In this document: one piece after another, positions 35,344-43,105 of the stretch
How the letters are laid out: each line of letters opens with the position of its first letter
Position numbering within the stretch: position 1 is the first letter of the stretch
Source: CAWUIO01 sp963922455
Lineage (GTDB): Bacteria; Bacteroidota; Bacteroidia; Cytophagales; Microscillaceae
DNA length: 64,000 bases
Direction: 5' to 3'
NCBI GenBank assembly: GCA_963922455.1
Contig: CAWUIO010000020.1
Span: forward strand, 5,113 to 69,112
The notes under the pieces: generated by a model
What the model was told of the DNA's origin: nothing
Databases searched by the model: none
What the model saw: the letters and a program-made list of their open reading frames with translations, nothing else
Translations under genes and position numbers: made by a program

Positions 35344-35763
35344 ATGGTTTACGTTTGTCGTAAAGAACACTTCAATGCGGCCCACCGCTTGTTTAACCCC
35401 AATTGGTCAGAAGCTAAAAACCAGGAAGTTTTTGGGCCATGTGCCAACCCCCATTACCATGGGCATAATTTTGAGCTGATCGTGACTGTCAAAGGACGGC
35501 CCGATCCAGATACCGGATTTGTCCTGGATATGAAAAAATTAGGGGACCTCATCAAGGCAGAAATTGTATCCCAACTAGATCATAAAAACCTTAACCTAGA
35601 CGTACCCTTCCTGGCCGGTAAAATTCCTAGTTGTGAAGTCTTGATCATGGAGATTTGGAAAATTTTAGAACCCAAAATTGCCCACCTGGGATCGGCCCGA
35701 CTCCACCACATCAAATTGTTCGAAACCCCCAAAAACTTTGTAGAGTACTGCGGAGAGGAATAA
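35344..35763 (+). CDS. 6-pyruvoyl-tetrahydropterin synthase / QueD family
   Basis: A protein of 139 residues. Zinc-binding histidines lie in FNAAHRL and in HYHGHNFEL. The cysteine of GPCANPHYHGH stands where the catalytic Cys of the family is found. VDLKK-type sequence (VLDMKKLGDLIK), LDHKNLN, then SCEVLIMEIW and LFETPKNF complete the pattern. The spacing 'FGPCANP..HGHN' resembles the eukaryotic PTPS form more than short QueD. The product may be 6-carboxytetrahydropterin for queuosine or a biopterin-type cofactor; sequence alone does not decide. No queC, queE or folE is adjacent. Confidence 0.9.
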   Translation: MVYVCRKEHFNAAHRLFNPNWSEAKNQEVFGPCANPHYHGHNFELIVTVKGRPDPDTGFVLDMKKLGDLIKAEIVSQLDHKNLNLDVPFLAGKIPSCEVLIMEIWKILEPKIAHLGSARLHHIKLFETPKNFVEYCGEE

Positions 35764-35813
35764 GAAATATTGTTTTTGGGGATTTTTTCCCAATTAATTT
35801 GCTGGTTTAGTCC

Positions 35814-35842
35814 TTGATTCTGAAAGCTTTTCTGTACATTTG
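35814..35842 (+). promoter_or_regulatory. Bacteroidota promoter upstream of the SpoIIE phosphatase gene
   Basis: TTG at 35814-35816 and TACATTTG at 35835-35842, separated by 18 bp. This fits the -33/-7 consensus TTG-N17-23-TAnnTTTG well. The expected leader is about 34 nt. Confidence 0.65.
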
Positions 35843-35882
35843 AAAGAATGTATCGGTCTGACACCCCGTAATTTTTTCCCTT

Positions 35883-38078
35883 ATGGCAAGTTTCAGAATA
35901 CACCTCTTGGCACTAATTCTTTGGCTGGGCAACACGTCCCATGCCCTCACCCAAGACTCTACAAGTTCTTTGGGTACCGGGAAGCAATTTGTCACCTACA
36001 TAGCTACCGACCAATTTACCGAACGCTACGAAATCAATTCCTATTTTCTTGAGTATTACGAGCAAACCGAAGCGGGCTTACAGTTTGAAGATATTATTAA
36101 GCCCCAATATGCCAATACTTTTAAAACCTACTCGGCTATGCATAAGCCGGGAGACCCTTCCGACAACCCCTTTAAGCCTTTTCAAAATTACTGGGTTCGG
36201 CTCAATTTGCAGAGCAATTTGAATAAAGACAGCGAATGGATCTTGTTTTTAGGCTATATAAGCCACGCCGAGGTATTTATCCAATACGAAAATGGGCACG
36301 TTGAGCGTAAAAAAGCTGGTTTTTTTGTGCATAACCGCGAATTAGACCCCAACGAAGGCCCCGAAGGTAAATCCCTGATCTTTCTCCGCTCGCAGAGTGC
36401 GGTTAGTATCTGGATACAATTTCGTAATGAACTGCCTTATCCTCCCGAATTAGAATTGAGCCTGCTGCCCAACCGGGCTTGGCAAAGAGGGATGAACACC
36501 ACCAACTTGATCCAAGGAATTTTCCAAGGATTGCTCTGGATGATTTTACTTTACAACCTCTTTTTGTACATATCCCTGGGAGAGATTACCTATTTACTTT
36601 TTGTGGCTTATGTCTTTTTCATCTCGATTTACTTTTTTAACGAATACGAATACCTAGAAGAGTATTTCCTGCCCGAATCCCCCCGGACGAGCTTTTATCT
36701 CGGTAATTTGGTCTATCTGGCCTCGGTATTTTACATACAGTTTAATAGACGCTTTTTGAATATTCCGGCTTTTTATCCGCGTTGGGACCGATTGATTCAG
36801 ATCTGGCTATGGCTTAGTATTATTTTTGTCCTGCTCGCTGTCCCATTGCATATTTTCGCATTTGATTATTACATCCATATCCGGAATGGTTTTCACCTCT
36901 TCTATATCGCTGCCCTGATTTTATTCATCATTCTGGTGATGTTTATCCGGGATGAAATTGCTTCCTTTTTTGTCTTAGGGAACTTTGTCGTCCTGACCGG
37001 AGCCACTTTTATTGTACTGGGCAATCTCAACATTATTCCGTTTAGCCTCTACTATCTGTTGGGAGGAATTGCCGGGCAATTATTTGTATTTTCTCTGGCT
37101 CTCAGTTATCGCTACCGTCGCTCCCTGGTAGATAAGCAAGAGACCCAGTCGAAGTTGATCCAACAGCTAAAAGAAAATGAAGGCTTACAAACCACCATCA
37201 ACCGGAACCTGGAATCCATGGTAAGGCAGCGTACCCAAGAAATCGCCCAACAAAAAGAAGAAATCCAGGCTCAAAATGACCTCCTAAGCCAAAAAGGGGC
37301 GGAGTTGGAAAACACCTACACCAAAATACAACACAGCATGCGCTATGCCATGCGCTTACAAGGCTCTATCCTGGGGGATGAGTCCCAAGTCTTGGCCGGC
37401 TATACCGATGGCTTTATTCTCTTTATGCCCCGGGACATGGTATCGGGCGACTTCTACTGGTCGGCTCGGGTGGGTCATCATCGCATTATGGTAGCCGCCG
37501 ATTGTACCGGCCACGGAATTCCGGGTGCCCTTATGACTATTTTAGGCAATTCTCTCCTGAATGAACTGGTCATGGGTGAGCGTATAACCCAACCCAATGA
37601 AATTCTCCACGCCCTGGACGAAAAAGTACACATTACCCTCAAAAAACAAACCCAAGGCAAGCTTCCCCCAGATGGGATGGATGCCGTCGTGATAGATTTT
37701 GATGAGATAAGCCACACCCTGTATTTTGCCGGGGCCAAGAATCCTTTGTATTACGTGCGGGATCACAAGATCCATCAAATCAAAGGCTCCAATTTTCCTA
37801 TTGGTAGTTATCACTTCAAAAAAGACAAGAAGTTTGAGCTCCAAGAAATGCAAGTCAACAGCGGGGATATTTTTTACCTGTGCTCCGACGGCTTCCAAGA
37901 CCAGTTTGGGGGAGAAAAAGGCCATAAATACCTCAAAAAACGCTTTCGTAATTACCTCCTTGAGATAAGCCATCTCCCTATGGTAGAGCAAAAACATGCC
38001 CTCAAAAATGAAATCCGCGAGTGGCGGGGCAACGAATCCCAAACCGATGATATCCTCATTGTAGGCTTACAGTTTTAA
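35883..38078 (+). CDS. 7TMR-DISM sensor with SpoIIE/PP2C phosphatase output
   Basis: A protein of 731 residues. A signal peptide (MASFRIHLLALILWLGNTSHA) is followed by a periplasmic 7TMR-DISMED2 domain (about 60-195; PFQNYWVRLNLQSN..., EWILFLGY). Seven membrane helices span about 205-410. A coiled coil lies at about 418-485 (QRTQEIAQQKEEIQAQNDLLSQK). The C-terminal SpoIIE domain (505-729) has metal-binding aspartates in DMVSGDFYW, ADCTGHGIPGALMT, the GAKNPLYYV block and SDGFQDQFGG. It should dephosphorylate a partner protein in response to an outside signal. Such phosphatases can act on SiaC/STAS-type phosphoproteins, and one lies at 13.1 kb. Repeat copy 6 starts 9 bp after its stop. Confidence 0.94.
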   Translation: MASFRIHLLALILWLGNTSHALTQDSTSSLGTGKQFVTYIATDQFTERYEINSYFLEYYEQTEAGLQFEDIIKPQYANTFKTYSAMHKPGDPSDNPFKPFQNYWVRLNLQSNLNKDSEWILFLGYISHAEVFIQYENGHVERKKAGFFVHNRELDPNEGPEGKSLIFLRSQSAVSIWIQFRNELPYPPELELSLLPNRAWQRGMNTTNLIQGIFQGLLWMILLYNLFLYISLGEITYLLFVAYVFFISIYFFNEYEYLEEYFLPESPRTSFYLGNLVYLASVFYIQFNRRFLNIPAFYPRWDRLIQIWLWLSIIFVLLAVPLHIFAFDYYIHIRNGFHLFYIAALILFIILVMFIRDEIASFFVLGNFVVLTGATFIVLGNLNIIPFSLYYLLGGIAGQLFVFSLALSYRYRRSLVDKQETQSKLIQQLKENEGLQTTINRNLESMVRQRTQEIAQQKEEIQAQNDLLSQKGAELENTYTKIQHSMRYAMRLQGSILGDESQVLAGYTDGFILFMPRDMVSGDFYWSARVGHHRIMVAADCTGHGIPGALMTILGNSLLNELVMGERITQPNEILHALDEKVHITLKKQTQGKLPPDGMDAVVIDFDEISHTLYFAGAKNPLYYVRDHKIHQIKGSNFPIGSYHFKKDKKFELQEMQVNSGDIFYLCSDGFQDQFGGEKGHKYLKKRFRNYLLEISHLPMVEQKHALKNEIREWRGNESQTDDILIVGLQF

Positions 38079-38086
38079 AACGGGTT

Positions 38087-38213
38087 GGGGCTTCCCGGCG
38101 CGAGAAAATGAGGGGCAACGTGAGCTAGGGTAGCCGCGCCGGTCGGGCTTTCGCTACTCGCCGGCCCCGCTCAACCAGCGACGGGCTCAAACATGCCGCT
38201 CTATCCCTAAGCC
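38087..38213 (+). repeat. Three-way-junction intergenic repeat, copy 6
   Basis: P1 pairs GGCTT (38089-38093) with AAGCC (38209-38213). P2 pairs CCGGCGCG (38095-38102) with CGCGCCGG (38135-38142). The core is intact. P3 pairs CTCGCCG with CGACGGG with one mismatch. It starts only 9 bp after the phosphatase stop codon, in a tandem gap of 390 bp. The remaining 255 bp up to 38468 hold no recognised signal. Confidence 0.92.
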
Positions 38214-38468
38214 TTGTTCAGCGTAGGAAGGAGAGATTTGGGAAATGCTCATGGGGCGCTGGGTTTTTAAACGTAAAACAAGTTTTTGTAACACGTAGGA
38301 GCCTCTTAGGCACACAAGGGAAGTGTGGCATAGGGGTGCCCCAGAGCTTAAACCCCGGCAAAAGAGGGCGGCAGGTGATTATGAGCTCGAGCCAAATGTT
38401 GCGGCAAAATGAAACAGGGCACGCACGTTGGAGTATAAAAGTAAATCGTGTCTATAATGCATTAATCC

Positions 38469-39635
38469 ATGAACCAAATATTCGCCGAAATTGATTCCAT
38501 TCCCTGGGGAGATTTATCCCATGCCTATGGCAGTGCCGAAGACATTCCAGAACAATTGAAAACATTGTGGAGCGGAGAGGAAGAACTTATTGAAAAGACC
38601 CTGTATAGTTTCTTTGGAAATATCTACCACCAAGGTACGATTTATAGTGCTACTTCTTACGCGGTTCCGTTTTTAATCCAGGCCTTGGCTATTTGCCCTA
38701 TTTCCCAGCAGGCTAGTTTGACGAGCCTTTTGAGTTGCATAGCCCATGGCATGTCTTACAAAGTGCAGCACCAACATCTTTGGGAAGAGGGTGGGATATT
38801 TTCGGATGGGCGGGTAAACACCCAAGAATACCAAGATGAGACCCGTGAGCAATTGCATTGGGTAGAGCAAGGAATCTTGAGTGTATGGCAAGGCTGGCCC
38901 GTGTACTGTACATTATTGGGCCATCCCAATGAAGGGGTTCGATTGGAGGTTCCTTTACTGATGGTGACTTTGCTTAATGGCAAGTATACCCCCAAAGGTG
39001 AAAGTAAGAAAGACTATGGGCAAGAAGCCCGAAAATTGTTCCTCTCCCGTATGCAGGAAGAAAGTAGCCCCCAAGTAAGGGGAAGCTTACTGATGGGCGT
39101 GACAAACCTAGATATGGAAGAGGGGGCAAAACGGGGTTTTTTAAACTATTATTTGGATGATGAAGATGAGGTGGTACGTCTATTAGCGGCATATAAGCTC
39201 TTTGGCTGGGATAAAAGCGAAAAAGTACTCCACATTTTATCTCAGGCTGCCCAAGCTACCGAAGCTAGCGACGAGCTTCTGGCTTCCAACCCCTGGTTTG
39301 ATTTTCGTTTTTCCTTTACATTACTCAGTACGCTTTGTTCTTTGCCTTTGGATCAATTTGATCGATTTTGGCCTATCCTGGATGCGTACATTCGGGCTAC
39401 CCATCGATTTGGGGCCGAGTTCACGGTAAGCCCTATTATAGACATGGTATTTAAAGATCAAAAAGTAGGGGATGTTGCCACCACCCTCAGTGAGCCTCAA
39501 AAAAAAGTGCTTAAAAGCATCCTAGAAACCGAAAACCTATGGGACATGAGCGATGGTAATACCAGCGCCGAGTTTCAACAGTGGGGATTGGAGCGGGATC
39601 GGAAATTACTCAAAAAAATGCTAGATGGCCAATAA
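38469..39635 (+). CDS. HEAT-repeat-like protein, possible immunity-type
   Basis: A protein of 388 residues, all-helical in appearance. The N-terminal block is WGDLSHAYGSAEDIPEQLKTLWSG, then FFGNIYHQGTIYSATSYAVPFLIQAL. This layout recurs in a HEAT-like family found widely in bacteria, sometimes beside polymorphic toxins as presumed immunity proteins. Later helices carry HEAT-like signatures (EVRL-type: DEDEVVRLLAAYKLFGW; GVRLEVPLLMVTLL). No toxin gene is adjacent, so immunity is only a family-level suggestion. There is no signal peptide. The gene is flanked by repeat copy 6 and a shared-direction-opposed terminator. Confidence 0.8.
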   Translation: MNQIFAEIDSIPWGDLSHAYGSAEDIPEQLKTLWSGEEELIEKTLYSFFGNIYHQGTIYSATSYAVPFLIQALAICPISQQASLTSLLSCIAHGMSYKVQHQHLWEEGGIFSDGRVNTQEYQDETREQLHWVEQGILSVWQGWPVYCTLLGHPNEGVRLEVPLLMVTLLNGKYTPKGESKKDYGQEARKLFLSRMQEESSPQVRGSLLMGVTNLDMEEGAKRGFLNYYLDDEDEVVRLLAAYKLFGWDKSEKVLHILSQAAQATEASDELLASNPWFDFRFSFTLLSTLCSLPLDQFDRFWPILDAYIRATHRFGAEFTVSPIIDMVFKDQKVGDVATTLSEPQKKVLKSILETENLWDMSDGNTSAEFQQWGLERDRKLLKKMLDGQ

Positions 39636-39663
39636 AAAAGCGACCTGGATTATCACAGGTCGC
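39634..39663 (-). terminator. Terminator of the PH-like membrane protein gene
   Basis: An 8-bp stem, GCGACCTG (39640-39647)/CAGGTCGC (39656-39663). On the minus strand it is followed by six T. It lies 20 bp past the stop of the minus-strand gene and touches the stop of the convergent HEAT-like gene. Confidence 0.85.
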
Positions 39664-39683
39664 GTATAGGGCTAAGGTGTTTT

Positions 39684-40451
39684 TTAAACAAAATACTCCT
39701 CCACTTCTTGCTTATTAATAAATCCTTTATCGGCTAAGATTTGCATAAAAGGCTTGGACTCAAAGTCACGCATGATAAATTTGCGTTTTCGGCCATTTTG
39801 CAAGATTACCTTGTACTTCATGAGTTGGTTTTTGGCTACGGAGTTTTGGGTTACATGGACGGGTTGAAACTCCATGTTTTTGACTTCGTCCCATCGGTAG
39901 CGTTTTTCACTCATTTTACGAATGATAAGGTAATCCTCATCGGCTTCTACCATATAGGATTTTTTGAAAATCATATACAGAAGTACCGGGATTCCGAAGA
40001 TGGCTAAAGAGAAAATCCCCCAGATTAAGCCAATCTGTAAACCTCGCGGTAGCCCCGCCCCGGAATACCCAAATGGGAGGTATTGAAGGGGGAACACCTC
40101 ACGTCCAAATTCGTTGGTGCTTACCGTAGTATTTTGTTCTCTTAGGTCATTCCATTGAGCGGTTTCCGGAATGCGGTTTTTTAACTCTTCTAAAAAAGGC
40201 TTTACTGTATTATCAGAAGCTTTACTTTCTATTTTTTGAAGATTCTTGATTTTTCCGTTTTTCTCGTACCGGATTTGGATACCTAAAGTACCTAGAAAAG
40301 CATTGGCTTTCATGCGTACTTCTTTGATGGCGGTAAGAGGCATCTCGACTTTATGGGTAAGCATTTTGTACTTAAGTATATCGTCGGCAGTGAAAGTAAA
40401 TTGGGCACTCATCATTTCATTGATGGCCACATGGTACATTTTGTCTTCCAT
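39684..40451 (-). CDS. PH-domain-like membrane protein of unknown function
   Basis: A protein of 255 residues. The N-terminal 120 residues look like a PH-type beta domain (FTFTADDILKYKMLTHKVEMPLTAIKEVRMKANAF, then LGIQIRYEKNGKIKNLQKI). One or two membrane helices follow near residues 150-170 (IGLIWGIFSLAIFGIPVLLYMIF). A second PH-like strand set comes next (YMVEADEDYLIIRKMSEKRYRWDEVKNMEF). Two intracellular PH-like domains around a membrane hairpin recall bacterial bPH proteins, but the identity is uncertain. It has its own terminator; repeat copy 7 lies upstream of its start. Confidence 0.72.
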   Translation of the reverse strand: MEDKMYHVAINEMMSAQFTFTADDILKYKMLTHKVEMPLTAIKEVRMKANAFLGTLGIQIRYEKNGKIKNLQKIESKASDNTVKPFLEELKNRIPETAQWNDLREQNTTVSTNEFGREVFPLQYLPFGYSGAGLPRGLQIGLIWGIFSLAIFGIPVLLYMIFKKSYMVEADEDYLIIRKMSEKRYRWDEVKNMEFQPVHVTQNSVAKNQLMKYKVILQNGRKRKFIMRDFESKPFMQILADKGFINKQEVEEYFV

Positions 40452-40678
40452 AGGAATAAAAAGTTTAAGGCTAAGTTTAAATATAGGAGCTTAATGTCCC
40501 CTACGCAGACCAATCAAGGGGGTTTATCCCAGAAAATATATCGGATTAAGAACCTGGGCAATTTTGCTACAAAATACACGCTAATGGGTGTTTTTTTGCC
40601 CGGTATTACGCGTACGTACCCAAAATGAAACTCCTTATGGGCCTTATACTGCTAGGAACAAATCTGGGTATTTGGCGT

Positions 40679-40807
40679 GGCTGAGGGATAGAGCGGCATG
40701 TTTGAGCTCGCCGCTGGTGGTGTGTTGGCCAGCGAGTAGCGAAAGCCCGACCCCGGCAGGCAGGATTTCTCTTATGGGCCGAAAAAGGGATAGCCGGGGG
40801 CAGCCCC
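40679..40807 (-). repeat. Three-way-junction intergenic repeat, copy 7
   Basis: In reverse orientation. P1 pairs GGCTG (40679-40683) with CAGCC (40801-40805). P2 pairs CCCCGGC (40751-40757) with GCCGGGG (40793-40799). The core is intact. P3 pairs CTCGCTGG with CCAGCG...GAG. It occupies the gap between two minus-strand genes. The 227 bp between it and the PH-like gene start hold no recognised signal. Confidence 0.92.
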
Positions 40808-40817
40808 AAATAGTGAA

Positions 40818-41729
40818 TTATCCGGAAAAACTGGCACCCAATAGAAATAAATAAAAAATGAGGCTGGGAATAGCAAACAAAATCCCAAGCCCAGCCAGCG
40901 AATTAGCTAATTTGGGGTTTAGGCCGTGTTCGGTGGCAATGATGGAAGCGGTAATCATGGGAGGCATAGCAGCTTCTAAAACACTCACACTATAGGTCAA
41001 AGGATGCCGGTTTGCCAGTGGCTCAAATACGAAAAAAATGAAAGCGGGAGCTAAAAGTAGCTTATACAGGAGCCCCCCAAAAAAAGCTTTGGAATCTAAT
41101 GCCTTGAGTTTCCATTCGGTTTGTAAACCAATAGAAACCAGGGAAAGAGGGGTCATCGTAGCCCCTAATTTTTCTAACATTTGCAGGATCTCAGGCGGAA
41201 AGCTTTGTTGCCAGAGGAGCATGGCCGCGATAAATGCGAGCATAGGCGGGAAGCTCAAGAGTTTTTTGAGGATGAGTTTGGGTTTGGGGTGGCGGCCCGC
41301 GTACAAGGAGGCTAATATAACCCCGGGGCCTGCCAAGCTTAGGAAGGTACCTTGGTCAATAAGAATGGCGACCTCAAGGCCCCTGGCCCCATAAAAGGCT
41401 TCTACCACGGGAAAGCCTAAAAAAGAAATATTGCCCATCCCGCAAACGAGGATAAGGCAGCCTAGGGTGCCTCGGTCCCAAGAGAAAAAGCGATGGAGTA
41501 TTTGGAAAAAAAGATAAGCGCCCAATAAAAGTAAAATACCTAAGCCCAGTGGTAGGAAACTTGACCGGTCAAACTGCATTTGGGGCACATATCGGAGGGT
41601 TATGGCGGGGAGAGAAATGTAAATGACAAAAGCATTGAGCCCCCGGTAGGTTTCGCTCGGGAAGGCAGGAATACGCCTGAGGAGGCTTCCGAGGAGGAGG
41701 CAAAATAAAATAAGGGCGATATTGCTCAT
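40818..41729 (-). CDS. AEC family (auxin efflux carrier-type) transporter
   Basis: A protein of 303 residues from the ATG at 41729 (MSNIALILFCLLLGSLLRRIP). An open frame continues upstream to 42047 but would overlap ypdA and has no family similarity. A TAATTTTG -7 element 22 bp upstream supports this start. The protein has about ten hydrophobic segments in two repeats of five, with AEC-type motifs: FPSETYRGLNAFVIYISLPAITL, CGMGNISFLGFPVVEAFYG, and SVLEAAMPPMITASIIATEHGLNPKLA near the C-terminus. Members move organic anions; the substrate here is unknown. It stops 10 bp from repeat copy 7. Confidence 0.9.
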   Translation of the reverse strand: MSNIALILFCLLLGSLLRRIPAFPSETYRGLNAFVIYISLPAITLRYVPQMQFDRSSFLPLGLGILLLLGAYLFFQILHRFFSWDRGTLGCLILVCGMGNISFLGFPVVEAFYGARGLEVAILIDQGTFLSLAGPGVILASLYAGRHPKPKLILKKLLSFPPMLAFIAAMLLWQQSFPPEILQMLEKLGATMTPLSLVSIGLQTEWKLKALDSKAFFGGLLYKLLLAPAFIFFVFEPLANRHPLTYSVSVLEAAMPPMITASIIATEHGLNPKLANSLAGLGILFAIPSLIFYLFLLGASFSG

Positions 41730-41750
41730 AGGGTTCAGGCTTGGCGAGAG

Positions 41751-41758
41751 CAAAATTA
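41751..41758 (-). promoter_or_regulatory. -7 element TAATTTTG upstream of the AEC transporter
   Basis: On the minus strand TAATTTTG matches TAnnTTTG, 22 bp from the chosen ATG at 41729. No -33 TTG at the usual distance. Confidence 0.45.
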
Positions 41759-41832
41759 TGGAATTGTAGGAAACTTTTGCGGGAGAAATCGCTTTTAATA
41801 ATTTTAAACGAGACACGAAGCTGAAGGTATTT

Positions 41833-42825
41833 ATGGACGACACGGTATACGATCTGATTGTCATTGGTGCCGGCCCTTGCGGACTTGCCGTGGGAATTGA
41901 GGCCCAAAAACATGATCTAAAATTTTTGATTCTAGAAAAGGGGAGCATCGCCGAGTCTGTTCGGAAGTACCCCTTATATATGACATTTTTCTCTACGGCC
42001 GAAAATATTGAAATCGGAGGCCTACCAATGGCCGTTACCGGGGCCAAAGCCAGCCGGGGAGAAGCCTTACAGTATTACCGGCGAGTGACTGAATATTTTA
42101 AGCTGCCGGTAAAATTGTACACTGCTGTGGTTGGGGTAGAAAAGGAAGCCGATTATTTTGTAGTCCGTACTTCCCGGGGAGGTGTACTCAAATGTAAACA
42201 CGTAGTATTGGCCACAGGTTATTTTGATTTTCCTCGAGAATTGAACGTGCCAGGCGAAGACTTAGGGCACGTATCAAAATATTATGATGAGCCTTATCGT
42301 TATGTACATAGTCGGGTGGTGATTGTGGGGGGAGGTAATTCGGCGGTAAGCACGGCATTGGATTTATACCGACATGGGGCTGAGGTCACCATGATTGTTC
42401 GGAAGGGTGATTTTAAGCCTACGGCCAAGTATTGGTTGATTCCAGACCTCCGCAACCGGGTAAAAGAAGGGAAGATCCAAGTAAAGTTTCAATCGGAAAT
42501 TGCCCGAATTGAAGCAGATAAAGTGTGGTACCGAGAAGCAGGGAAGTCCCAATTAGTACCGATGCCCGCCGACTTTGTCTTGTTGATGGTAGGATACACG
42601 CCCGACGTAAGTTTTATGAGAAGTTTGGGTGTTTCTGTCTCTCAAGACGATCTTATGCCTACTTACAATTCCGAAACTTTTGAAACAAATGTACCTGGCG
42701 TATATCTAGCGGGAACGGTGGTGTGTGGGGTGCATACAGAGAAGGTGTTTATTGAAAATGGTAGGCACGACGGAAAAAAAATTATTGAAAACATTCTTAA
42801 AAGGCGCTTCGTGCTCAACTCATAA
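41833..42825 (+). CDS. ypdA: YpdA family putative bacillithiol disulfide reductase
   Basis: A flavoprotein of 330 residues. FAD site IVIGAGPCGLAVGIEAQ at the N-terminus; the Cys directly after GAGP is typical of YpdA. EKGSIAESVRKYPLYMTFFSTAENIEIGG is the family signature. NAD(P)H site VVIVGGGNSAVSTALDLYRHG. The C-terminus has TNVPGVYLAGTVVCGVHTEKVFIENGR. Unlike thioredoxin reductase it has no CxxC pair. Known for the family: reduction of bacillithiol disulfide with NADPH. This suggests the organism makes bacillithiol, but no bsh gene lies in the window. It is divergent from the AEC transporter. Confidence 0.92.
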   Translation: MDDTVYDLIVIGAGPCGLAVGIEAQKHDLKFLILEKGSIAESVRKYPLYMTFFSTAENIEIGGLPMAVTGAKASRGEALQYYRRVTEYFKLPVKLYTAVVGVEKEADYFVVRTSRGGVLKCKHVVLATGYFDFPRELNVPGEDLGHVSKYYDEPYRYVHSRVVIVGGGNSAVSTALDLYRHGAEVTMIVRKGDFKPTAKYWLIPDLRNRVKEGKIQVKFQSEIARIEADKVWYREAGKSQLVPMPADFVLLMVGYTPDVSFMRSLGVSVSQDDLMPTYNSETFETNVPGVYLAGTVVCGVHTEKVFIENGRHDGKKIIENILKRRFVLNS

Positions 42826-42834
42826 GACAATTAT

Positions 42835-42888
42835 TACGTAAGTATGGAAGGATTGCTAAATCTTGGGTTCATCTTCCATTTTTACGTA
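42835..42888 (+). other. Large inverted repeat after ypdA
   Basis: TACGTAAgtATGGAAG (42835-42850) pairs with CTTCCATttTTACGTA (42873-42888), a 16-position stem with a 22-nt loop. It starts 9 bp past the ypdA stop. No T run follows, so it could be a Rho-type or processing hairpin, or a small mobile-element remnant. Confidence 0.5.
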
Positions 42889-43007
42889 GCAAGAAGCCCT
42901 TATAAAAAACGGTAAATCCACAACCAACTGCATTTGCATACTCAAGATTATTCATTTCTTCAGATGCAATTTATTCATTGAGTTTCTCAATAAGCTTTTT
43001 TGCTAAT

Positions 43008-43030
43008 GTAATTTATCGACGGTAAATTAC
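43008..43030 (+). promoter_or_regulatory. Inverted repeat upstream of propeller kinase, candidate operator
   Basis: GTAATTTA (43008-43015) and TAAATTAC (43023-43030), a perfect 8-bp inverted repeat with a 7-bp spacer, 75 bp upstream of the kinase start. Regulator binding is inferred from symmetry and position only. Confidence 0.3.
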
Positions 43031-43105
43031 CAGATAGGTTCAAATTGTATCTTAACCTTATTTCTAGGTGAAGCGTTCTTTATCTCTACTAAAAGCAGGA
43101 ACTTC

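Noticed and set aside
40588..40854. Open frames across repeat copy 7
   Set aside because: Generated by the GC-rich structured repeat; no conservation of frame between copies.
41730..42047. N-terminal extension of the AEC transporter frame
   Set aside because: It would overlap ypdA on the other strand, has no family similarity, and a -7 element supports the start at 41729.
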